This document shows, piece after piece, positions 33,509-40,500 of a stretch of 44,163 nt of DNA. Positions within the stretch are counted from its first letter, which is position 1. Every line of letters starts with the position of its first letter. The stretch spans positions 1 to 44,163 of IMG/VR virus record IMGVR_UViG_3300008113_000097; one strand, 5' to 3'. The notes under the pieces are model-generated. The model searched no databases. It had not been told where the DNA came from and worked only from the letters and a program-made list of their open reading frames with translations. The translations under genes were made by a program, and so were the position numbers. This DNA is from a virus.

Positions 33509-34034
33509 CGTCCCAATTATAAAAATTAAAATTTATTACACAACGATTTTTTGCATTAGTACATGTTGTACCAGTATGCATAATGTTAGAGTCAAAAATT
33601 ACCATTCGATTAGCTACTGAATGTACTCGCTCACCGTTTTGAAATAGTGTATAACCGTCGTTAGAGTTAAGATAAAATACCGCAGTTTTTCCTTTGAAAT
33701 TTAATATATCTGTATGTAACTGGTGTTCAACAATTTTATCTGCTCTAGGTATAAGATTAGCTTTTATTTTTAATATAGCTGAAGGATTAAGTTTTATCAA
33801 GATGGGATCTAATACTTGAAAAAACTCACTGCACATTGAATAGTTCCTATAAAATGAATGTGTAAACTGATAATCGTAATAAGATGGTAAGTCACTTTTT
33901 TCAGCATTATTTAGAAGAGCATGATTTACAATATACTCATTTTGAAACCAAGGGATATGCGACCCTAACAAAACATCTTGCAACTTTTCAAAATCTGTTT
34001 TGTTTAAGAAATCATCAACAATTTTAAAATTCAT
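33501..34034 (-). CDS. 2OG-Fe(II) oxygenase (divergent)
   Basis: With the ATG at 34034 the protein is 177 aa (MNFKIVDDFLN). An upstream in-frame ATG at 34082 would add 16 hydrophobic/basic residues and overlap the divergent halogenase start, so I prefer the shorter form. The triad is H107-x-D109 (H-Q-L-H-T-D) and H153 (NIMHTG), with R164 as the likely 2-oxoglutarate-binding Arg. TLFQNGERVHSVANRMVIFD is typical of the fold. The substrate is unknown. No ribosome binding site precedes 34034, and a CATAAATA element ends 5 bp upstream, raising the possibility of a leaderless transcript. Transcribed towards 32891-33508 with an 8-bp overlap. Confidence 0.78.
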   Translation of the reverse strand: MNFKIVDDFLNKTDFEKLQDVLLGSHIPWFQNEYIVNHALLNNAEKSDLPSYYDYQFTHSFYRNYSMCSEFFQVLDPILIKLNPSAILKIKANLIPRADKIVEHQLHTDILNFKGKTAVFYLNSNDGYTLFQNGERVHSVANRMVIFDSNIMHTGTTCTNAKNRCVINFNFYNWDVT

Positions 34035-34039
34035 GAAAA

Positions 34040-34069
34040 TATTTATGATGAATTTTTTTAACGTAAATA
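34040..34069. promoter_or_regulatory. Divergent late-promoter-like pair between oxygenase and halogenase
   Basis: The 39-bp space between divergent start codons (34034 on -, 34074 on +) holds CATAAATA on the minus strand (34047-34040) and CGTAAATA on the plus strand (34062-34069). In T4 late promoters, transcription begins about 6 nt after this octamer, which would place both starts at or within one base of the start codons. The plus-strand match is imperfect and the DNA is AT-rich, so chance is possible. Confidence 0.4.
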
Positions 34070-34073
34070 AAAG

Positions 34074-35540
34074 ATGAAACATACAAACTCAATCTTAATT
34101 GTGGGCGGCGGCACAGCAGCCTTAATAGCCGGAATAATTCTTAAGAAAAAGTTAAACATTAGAGTAGACATAGTCCATTCTTCAAACATTGGTATTATTG
34201 GTGTAGGCGAAAGCAGTACAGAACACTGGAGAGAATTTTGTACTTTTGTAGGAATAAATCACGTTGAAGCATTAGTAGCTTGTAATGCCACTTACAAAAC
34301 AGGTATAACTTTTAAAGGCTGGGGCAAAAAAACATGGATACATCATGTTAATCCAGATTTTGCAAAAAAATGGGGACAATATTCTCCTATATATGCTAAA
34401 CAAATAGCAGAAGATAATTCTTATCTAGCACCTGATTTTATAAAGAATAACAAATTACCAAAACACCTTCTTAATAAACCTGAAGTATGGCCTGCTAACC
34501 AGTTTAATTTTGATACTTATAAACTAAACGAATATCTCACTTCAATAGCTAAATCATTTGGTATTAATTTCTATGACGACGAAATTAATGAAATCTTTTT
34601 AGACGATCAAGGAAACATTAAAAATTTAAAAGGTAACAAACTTACCTATGAATACGATTTTTATTTAGATTGTACAGGTTTCAAGAGATTACTAATGAAT
34701 AAACTAGGATGCGAATGGCAGAGTTTTTCAAAATATTTAAAAACTAATTCAGCAATAGTATTTCAAACTCCTGATACTGAAAATTACGAAGTAACAGTGC
34801 TTGCTCAAGCAATGGATTATGGATGGATGTTTAGAATTCCAACATACGGTCGATACGGAAACGGATATGTTTTTGATAATAATCACATAACACCAGAGCA
34901 AGCTAAACAAGAAGTTGAATCAAAATATTTTAAAGATATTGATGTGAGAAAAGTTATTACTTTTGATCCAGGTCAGGTTAAAGAGTCTTGGATCAAAAAT
35001 TGTGTAGCTGTAGGACTAAGCGGAAGTTTTATTGAGCCTTTAGAAGCAACTAGTATATCCACAACTATCCAACAAGCATTTGTACTAATGCATCACTTGC
35101 CATTTTACGATGATAAATCGATAAAGAAATATAATAGAAGTTTTACTGATATACTTGAAAACATTCGTGATTTTATTATAATACATTATCTAAACAAAAG
35201 TGAAAAAACAAACTTTTGGAAAGAGTATAATCAAATCAAACTACCAGATTCTTTACAAGAAAATTTAGATATATGGAAACATAGACTTCCTATAGCTGAA
35301 GATTTCTCACACCTATCATCATATGTATTGTTCCATGCTGATAACTTTACATTAGCTCTTAACGGTGTAGATCATTTTGATAAAGAATCAATTAGAAAAG
35401 AGTACAAGGCACAAAATCCGTATATACACGCTGAATCTGAAAAACAACTTGACTATTTAAAATATCAAGACGGCAATACTGTTTGTATTAATCATAAAGA
35501 TTTTGTATCATTAACAAGAGGGGTTTTTAATGTCAATTGA
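34074..35540 (+). CDS. Flavin-dependent halogenase (tryptophan-halogenase family) 1
   Basis: This 488-aa protein is close to the usual length of PrnA/RebH-type halogenases. A FAD-binding Rossmann motif (IVGGGTAALIAG, residues 9-20) is followed by GVGESST (43-49), the catalytic-type lysine K75 (T-Y-K-T-G-I-T-F), and the conserved E-P-L-E motif from E321 (SFIEPLEATS). Family enzymes use FADH2, O2 and halide to make HOX, relayed by the Lys to an electron-rich substrate. The family signature W-x-W-x-I-P is altered to W251-M-F-R-I-P256. A phage member, VirX1 of cyanophage Syn10, is a characterised halogenase. No ribosome binding site precedes the ATG. It overlaps the next oxygenase gene by 11 bp (operon). 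Needs a flavin reductase, none of which is seen here. Confidence 0.88.
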   Translation: MKHTNSILIVGGGTAALIAGIILKKKLNIRVDIVHSSNIGIIGVGESSTEHWREFCTFVGINHVEALVACNATYKTGITFKGWGKKTWIHHVNPDFAKKWGQYSPIYAKQIAEDNSYLAPDFIKNNKLPKHLLNKPEVWPANQFNFDTYKLNEYLTSIAKSFGINFYDDEINEIFLDDQGNIKNLKGNKLTYEYDFYLDCTGFKRLLMNKLGCEWQSFSKYLKTNSAIVFQTPDTENYEVTVLAQAMDYGWMFRIPTYGRYGNGYVFDNNHITPEQAKQEVESKYFKDIDVRKVITFDPGQVKESWIKNCVAVGLSGSFIEPLEATSISTTIQQAFVLMHHLPFYDDKSIKKYNRSFTDILENIRDFIIIHYLNKSEKTNFWKEYNQIKLPDSLQENLDIWKHRLPIAEDFSHLSSYVLFHADNFTLALNGVDHFDKESIRKEYKAQNPYIHAESEKQLDYLKYQDGNTVCINHKDFVSLTRGVFNVN

Positions 35541-36141
35541 GATGGTATTTCCTATTCCAGTAATGCTGGACAAATTCCATAGGTCTTTAACAACTGAAGA
35601 AATAGATTACGCAAGATCCGTTTCTTTAAGAAAAAATGTTTCTAATCGTAGTTCTTCTGAGACATATGTTCTTAAAAATCCTATGTTTAAAGAATTAGGT
35701 AACTGGTTAGATTCTAAAGCAAAGAAATTTTTTCATGATATCTATAGCCCATCAGGTCAAGTAGAACTATATATTACCCAATCGTGGATTAATCACAGTG
35801 GAGTTGGTGAAGAGCATCATGTACATGCACACCCAAATAGCATTGTTAGCGGAGTTTTTTATTTTGATGCAGATCCAACCGTTGATAAAATTACTTTTGT
35901 AAAAACTATTACTAAAGATATTGATATAATTCCTGTACAATATAATCCTTTTAATTCAAATACCTGGTATTATAGTGTTGATATTGGACAATTAGTATTG
36001 TTCCCATCGACCTTAAAACATACTGTTGAATCTGTTTTGCCTTCACCAAAACGTAAAACAAGAATCAGTTTGTCATTTAATACATTTATTAGAGGACATA
36101 TAAATCCAGGCATTGAGTTATCGGAGTTAATATTACCATGA
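35530..36141 (+). CDS. 2OG-Fe(II) oxygenase, 2OG-FeII_Oxy_5-like (HxHPNS type) 1
   Basis: This 203-aa protein carries the EEHHVHAHPNSIVSGVFYF block (H97, H99, H101), which is typical of the PF13759-type putative oxygenases that use a H-x-H-x-x-S motif. A distal H164 lies in FPSTLKHTVESV and R178 in TRISLSF. The family is abundant in marine phages and its substrates are unknown. The start lies inside the end of the halogenase gene (11-bp overlap) with AAGAGGGG just upstream, so translation is probably coupled. It overlaps the next oxygenase by 4 bp. A homologue of the same subfamily sits next to halogenase 2 on the other strand, so the halogenase/Oxy_5 pairing occurs twice. Confidence 0.82.
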   Translation: MSIEMVFPIPVMLDKFHRSLTTEEIDYARSVSLRKNVSNRSSSETYVLKNPMFKELGNWLDSKAKKFFHDIYSPSGQVELYITQSWINHSGVGEEHHVHAHPNSIVSGVFYFDADPTVDKITFVKTITKDIDIIPVQYNPFNSNTWYYSVDIGQLVLFPSTLKHTVESVLPSPKRKTRISLSFNTFIRGHINPGIELSELILP

Positions 36142-36695
36142 ATTACGATTTACGTAACTATTGCAAAGTATATCATAATTACTTTGATGAAGAGTTTTGT
36201 ACCAAAATACTTAATTCAATTAATACAGTTGAATGGGGTGTTCATCGATACTATACACAAACTGGAGAGTACGTAAGTACTGATACTGATTTATCAGTAT
36301 CATTTAGTGAAATACCAGAAAGTTATAATATACATAATGCAACAGGACAACTAGTAACGCATTATCAACAAGAGCTTAACTTTCCATGGTATGGTAGCTT
36401 TCATGCCACTACTACTGCTCGGTTCAACAGATACGATAAAAATACAAATATGATGCCTCACTGTGATCATATACATTCTTTATTTGACGGCGAAAGAAAA
36501 GGCATACCGATATTGTCAATTGTTGGTTCATTAAATAATGATTATACAGGCGGCGAATTCATAATGTGGAACGAAGAAAAAATAGACCTTCCAGCAGGTT
36601 CCGTAATGATCTTCCCAAGTAATTTTTTATATCCGCACGAAGTTAAACCTGTCATAACAGGAACTAGATATAGTTTTGTTCAGTGGGTTTGGTAA
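36138..36695 (+). CDS. 2OG-Fe(II) oxygenase, prolyl-4-hydroxylase-like
   Basis: This 185-aa protein has its triad at H108-x-D110 (M-P-H-C-D-H) and H167 (YPHEVKPV), with R177 for 2-oxoglutarate. GGEFIMWN, then LPAGSVMIFPS is the standard P4H core. The N-terminal half (VYHNYFDEEFCTKIL) matches the typical entry helix of small phage P4H-like proteins. It overlaps the upstream oxygenase by 4 bp (ATGA), making it the third gene of a halogenase-oxygenase-oxygenase operon. Its stop codon abuts the stop of the convergent carbamoyltransferase with no intervening base (36695/36696), and no terminator fits between them. Confidence 0.85.
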   Translation: MNYDLRNYCKVYHNYFDEEFCTKILNSINTVEWGVHRYYTQTGEYVSTDTDLSVSFSEIPESYNIHNATGQLVTHYQQELNFPWYGSFHATTTARFNRYDKNTNMMPHCDHIHSLFDGERKGIPILSIVGSLNNDYTGGEFIMWNEEKIDLPAGSVMIFPSNFLYPHEVKPVITGTRYSFVQWVW

Positions 36696-38396
36696 TTATT
36701 TAAAGTATATCAACGTTTTGATATCTGGCATATACAAATAATTAATCCCAGAATTCCTGCATGATTCAAATGCACCTTCTACTGTCTCAATAATAGGTTC
36801 ATGGCTAAGATTAAAACTAGTGTTCATTAACATAGGAATGCCAGTTTTTTTATAAAATTCTGAAATTAAATTGTAGAAAACTATATTTTGATTTTGATTT
36901 ACTGTTTGAATTCTACAAGTACCATTGACATGCACTACAGCTGGAACTTGTTCTTTAGCATTATCCTTAGCATCTAATGCAAACATCATAAATGGACTAG
37001 ACTCTAACCCATGCAGTTCGAACCATTTATTAGCTTCTTCTTCGAGTATAGAGGCAGCGAACGGTCTAAATTCTTCTCTACCCTTAACTACGTTAAGTAA
37101 TTCTTTACCATTTGTAAGTCTTGGATCACACAGTAATGATCTATTACCTAATGCTCTAGGTCCTGATTCTGCTTTACCTTGAAATAATGCAACAACACTT
37201 CCGCTCTTAATTACTTCAGCAACTGTTGCTTCATCAACATTTTTATATTCAAGTTCTCCGTCTTGAATTTTATAATTATATGTAGGCTCTGCTCCGCATA
37301 GATAGACATTTTTAAGTTTATTAGCCTCTGTACTACCGCAATTTTCATAGTAATAATATCTAGCCATACCTATACAATTTGCTTCATCACCACATGTGGG
37401 TTCTACATACATATTAATATTTGGAAGATTCTTTTTATAATAGTTGTTAGCTACAACGTTTAAAGATACACCACCTGTTAAAATTAAATTGTTTCTTCCT
37501 GATTTTTTTAAAATTTTCTCTAAAAAATTTAGACCTTGGGTTTCTAAATTCTTTTGTGTTATGTACGCTAAATTTGAAAGCTTTTCTTGATTATTCATAG
37601 CTTCTGAATACTTACCCCATGCAAAATGTCTATGATTGAAATTAGCATCAAAATAATGTGACGACATATCAAAAATACCTTGCTCATTTATAAAAGGTTT
37701 AAAATAGTCATCATCTTTACCGTAAGCAGACAATCCCAACATTTTGCCACCTTCGTCGTCGAATCCTAATGATCTACTCATTGCTTCATACTGTAATCCT
37801 ATATCATAGTCGTTTCTGATTTCAATTGTAGCATTTTTTGTTTGCCAGACTGGCCAGTTTTCTTTCGATGCTCCAAAACCGTTATCCCAAATAATTGTTG
37901 TATTATTGTCTATTTTTCTAGGAGTATAAAATCTTTTATAGATTGCTGTAAAATTATTAGGGTATTTGGCTAAAAACACTGTAGTAGTTTCGTATGCAGA
38001 ATAGCCGTTATTTAATGAATAACAAGATCCTTTTCCGTCCCATACAACAATTACAGCATCTTTCATTCCAGAATTATAAAAAGCATTGGCAGCGTGAGCA
38101 AGGTGATGATTTCTATTATTATAATGATAAGAAAATCTTCGACTAAATTTAACACCTAGTTTTCTTAGCAAGGAAATTATTGAGATATCTTCACTTTTGT
38201 ATGAATCGTAACCAGTAATTACTAGTTTGTCTATAGTTTTGTTTAATTTAACAATTTCTTTAATACAATTTAAAGGAAACCCAGAATCTCTTTTTATTCT
38301 AGAAAGACGCTCTTCTTGATTAAAATATATAATGTTATTATTTTCTAATAAGCATACAGATGATAGGTGATGCTTTTGAATACCTAAAGTAATCAT
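36696..38396 (-). CDS. O-carbamoyltransferase, NodU/CmcH/TobZ family
   Basis: This 566-aa protein is full length for the family. The N-terminal Kae1/ASKHA-like domain begins ITLGIQKHHLSSVCLLENN and carries the metal-binding H97-H98-L-A-H101-A motif, followed by VVWDGKGS. The C-terminal YrdC-like domain contains VVALFQGKAESGPRALGNRS (about 402-421), which binds carbamoyl-adenylate, and later GIPMLMNTSFN. Family members use carbamoyl phosphate and ATP to transfer a carbamoyl group to a hydroxyl of a sugar or natural product (Nod factor, tobramycin, cephalosporin). It is the last gene of a minus-strand operon and overlaps halogenase 2 by 4 bp. A hydroxylated product of a neighbouring oxygenase is an attractive but untested acceptor. 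Confidence 0.9.
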   Translation of the reverse strand: MITLGIQKHHLSSVCLLENNNIIYFNQEERLSRIKRDSGFPLNCIKEIVKLNKTIDKLVITGYDSYKSEDISIISLLRKLGVKFSRRFSYHYNNRNHHLAHAANAFYNSGMKDAVIVVWDGKGSCYSLNNGYSAYETTTVFLAKYPNNFTAIYKRFYTPRKIDNNTTIIWDNGFGASKENWPVWQTKNATIEIRNDYDIGLQYEAMSRSLGFDDEGGKMLGLSAYGKDDDYFKPFINEQGIFDMSSHYFDANFNHRHFAWGKYSEAMNNQEKLSNLAYITQKNLETQGLNFLEKILKKSGRNNLILTGGVSLNVVANNYYKKNLPNINMYVEPTCGDEANCIGMARYYYYENCGSTEANKLKNVYLCGAEPTYNYKIQDGELEYKNVDEATVAEVIKSGSVVALFQGKAESGPRALGNRSLLCDPRLTNGKELLNVVKGREEFRPFAASILEEEANKWFELHGLESSPFMMFALDAKDNAKEQVPAVVHVNGTCRIQTVNQNQNIVFYNLISEFYKKTGIPMLMNTSFNLSHEPIIETVEGAFESCRNSGINYLYMPDIKTLIYFK

Positions 38397-39865
38397 ACAG
38401 GTCCTCTTTGTAAATGTTGTAATAAATCTTTATGATATGGAGCTTCGCTATGCATATCATTTAATATCTTTTTATATAAATCAAGAGATTGAAATATATC
38501 TTCATAAAATGCTAGTTTAAATTTTTGTTTGAACATATCTAGTCCGTGAGCAACTAATAAAAAACTATATATAGGAAAATGACAGGTAGCAAACACATTT
38601 GTTACATCTAATGGTCTTAAATTAGCATACTCTATTCTATGAATAAATTCTTTTAAATGATCAGGAGTTTTATTTTTTTCTCTAAATTCACGCCAAAACA
38701 AACTATCATTTCTTTTAGTTAGATAATGGAAGTATACAAAATCAGCACACAAGTCAGTTCCTTCTGTTACCATCTTGTTGTAAGTTTTTTGCGATTCTGC
38801 ACTAGGATCAAATATTTCGTTAATATACGATTTAAAATTATTTAACTGCATCAAAGCTAACCACAATGATGTTGATTCTAAAGGTTCTAAGAAATTAGCA
38901 CTAAGACCGACTGCTAGACAATTTTTGATCCATACTTCGTCGTATCTACCCGGATCAAACGAAATAATTTTTCTAATATCAATTTCGTGACCTAAGTATT
39001 CTTCTGCTTCTTGTTTAGCTTGATCTACAGAAATATAGTCTGAGTCGAATACATATCCTGCACCTATTCTATGTTGCAACGGAATGTTCCACATCCAACC
39101 GTTTTTCATAGCAATACTAGATGTATACGGAGCAACATCGTTTTTATTTTCTAACCAAAACGGTATTGCTTTTTTTGCAGGCAAAAATTTACTATAGCTT
39201 TGCCATTTAGATTTATATAGCTTTCCTATTAGTAAACGAGAAAAACCTGTACAATCAAAAACAAAATCACAGTCAATTATTTTTTCGCTTTGTAGTTTTA
39301 AAGATTTTATAAATCCATTATGATCTAAAACAGGTTCTAAAAATATGTCATCGATAACTTGCACACCACGAGATTTTCCTATATCTTCTAAATAGTCCGC
39401 AAACTTAACTGAATCAAAATGTAGTGCATATTTTGTATTTTTTAAATCAACCTTGTTGTTACTAGATAATTTAATTTGATACATGTAGTCTTCAAAGTTT
39501 AAATTTTTATTAATTAAGAATGCTTGAAAGTAATGATTAAAATCTACATCACTAAACGTGCCTATGTTAGTTGAAGACATAGATTCTGTAAAGTCATGAA
39601 AATATTTAGAATTATCGCCATTCCAGTTTTCAAAACTTATACCGTTTTTTATCGATCCGTTGGTAACTCGTATCATATCTAAATGATCAATATCATGATC
39701 TTTTAACCATTTTACTAGATGCGGAGTAGTAGCTTCACCTACTCCGATTATACCTATTTCTTTACTCTGAATTAACGTGATAGAAGCTTGGGGTAGCAAT
39801 TTTTGCATAGATATTGCGGTAATCCAACCTGCCGTGCCACCACCTAAAATTACAAATTTTGTCAT
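38393..39865 (-). CDS. Flavin-dependent halogenase (tryptophan-halogenase family) 2
   Basis: This 490-aa protein is the most canonical of the three. It has Rossmann G8-G-G-T-A-G-W14, G-V-G-E-A-T-T (41-47), lysine K73 (S-I-K-N-G-I-S-F-E-N-W), the intact signature W257-M-W-N-I-P262, and E327 in FLEPLESTS. All elements known to be needed in PrnA/RebH are present, so activity is expected. The substrate cannot be read from sequence and may well not be free tryptophan. The ATG overlaps the upstream Oxy_5-type oxygenase by 4 bp, and its stop overlaps the carbamoyltransferase start by 4 bp. The three genes therefore form one translationally coupled unit: oxygenase, halogenase, carbamoyltransferase. 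Confidence 0.92.
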   Translation of the reverse strand: MTKFVILGGGTAGWITAISMQKLLPQASITLIQSKEIGIIGVGEATTPHLVKWLKDHDIDHLDMIRVTNGSIKNGISFENWNGDNSKYFHDFTESMSSTNIGTFSDVDFNHYFQAFLINKNLNFEDYMYQIKLSSNNKVDLKNTKYALHFDSVKFADYLEDIGKSRGVQVIDDIFLEPVLDHNGFIKSLKLQSEKIIDCDFVFDCTGFSRLLIGKLYKSKWQSYSKFLPAKKAIPFWLENKNDVAPYTSSIAMKNGWMWNIPLQHRIGAGYVFDSDYISVDQAKQEAEEYLGHEIDIRKIISFDPGRYDEVWIKNCLAVGLSANFLEPLESTSLWLALMQLNNFKSYINEIFDPSAESQKTYNKMVTEGTDLCADFVYFHYLTKRNDSLFWREFREKNKTPDHLKEFIHRIEYANLRPLDVTNVFATCHFPIYSFLLVAHGLDMFKQKFKLAFYEDIFQSLDLYKKILNDMHSEAPYHKDLLQHLQRGPV

Positions 39866-40458
39866 AGTCCGGATATTCCTGCATTAAATGCTATTGAGAT
39901 TCTGTCAGAATCTAACAAGTTAGGTTCGACATAATGATTTAAAAACGATGGAAATATTATTAAGTCTCCTGGTTTAGGTTGAATACGCCATGTGCCGGAT
40001 GTAAAATCATTCCAGTCAGTAACAATATCGGGATTAATATGATATTGAAAATTTATAGCAGGATGTAAAAATACTATGCCACCTCCAACTTGCTCATCAG
40101 ATTTAACATAATAGCTTCCTGAAAAAATAGACTTTGGATGTACATGTGGTCTATTAAAAGCAGACACTGGATTAATATTAATCCAAATATTTTCTAACGA
40201 TATTGTATTTTTTTCTGTCTTAAGTTTCCAACACTCGGCAACTTTTGTAAGATTGTGATGAATCAAATCCGCTAGTTTTCCTATTTCTGCATTCGGAATA
40301 GATAGCGAATCACTTTGCCAACCGCCTGCATTGCTTTTTAAAACACCGGTTGAGTTCTCTTTACAGTGGTAGCAATAATTTATAAGCTCATTATTGTCAA
40401 TTTCTGTAAGTGATGTAGATGCAATAAAGCTCGTAAAAACTGTTTCTATTTTAAGCAT
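39862..40458 (-). CDS. 2OG-Fe(II) oxygenase, 2OG-FeII_Oxy_5-like (HxHPKS type) 2
   Basis: This 198-aa protein has H105-x-H107 in FNRPHVHPKSIFSGSYYV, distal H175 in FPSFLNHYVEP and R186 in DRISIAFN, the same layout as 35530-36141. IQPKPGDLIIFPS precedes the distal His as in the family. It is the first gene of the minus-strand operon. The ribosome binding site upstream of the ATG is poor. A GATAAATA element on the minus strand (40488-40481) would give a leader of about 16 nt. It is divergent from halogenase 3 across a 42-bp gap. Confidence 0.82.
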   Translation of the reverse strand: MLKIETVFTSFIASTSLTEIDNNELINYCYHCKENSTGVLKSNAGGWQSDSLSIPNAEIGKLADLIHHNLTKVAECWKLKTEKNTISLENIWININPVSAFNRPHVHPKSIFSGSYYVKSDEQVGGGIVFLHPAINFQYHINPDIVTDWNDFTSGTWRIQPKPGDLIIFPSFLNHYVEPNLLDSDRISIAFNAGISGL

Positions 40459-40460
40459 TT

Positions 40461-40494
40461 CATAAATAATATTAGCACTTTATTTATCAAGGGT
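40461..40494. promoter_or_regulatory. Overlapping opposed late-promoter-like pair plus shared RBS leader
   Basis: CATAAATA (+, 40461-40468) and GATAAATA (-, 40488-40481) form a perfect 8-bp inverted repeat (40462-40469/40480-40487) with a 10-nt loop. Each promoter lies on the far side from its own gene, so predicted transcripts would start at almost the same spot and cross the opposite promoter. TTATCAAGGGT (40484-40494), which supplies the AAGGG ribosome binding site of the ATG at 40501, is identical to 32875-32885 upstream of the oxygenase at 32891. Confidence 0.5.
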
Positions 40495-40500
40495 CAATTT

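Noticed and set aside
34035-34082. Longer start (34082) for the minus-strand 2OG oxygenase
   Set aside because: It would add an atypical hydrophobic/basic tail and overlap the divergent halogenase start; MNFKIVDDF at 34034 begins where the fold begins. Not fully excluded.
36925-37182. 85-codon plus-strand ORF inside the carbamoyltransferase gene
   Set aside because: It is antisense to the conserved C-terminal domain and has no ribosome binding site or recognisable product.
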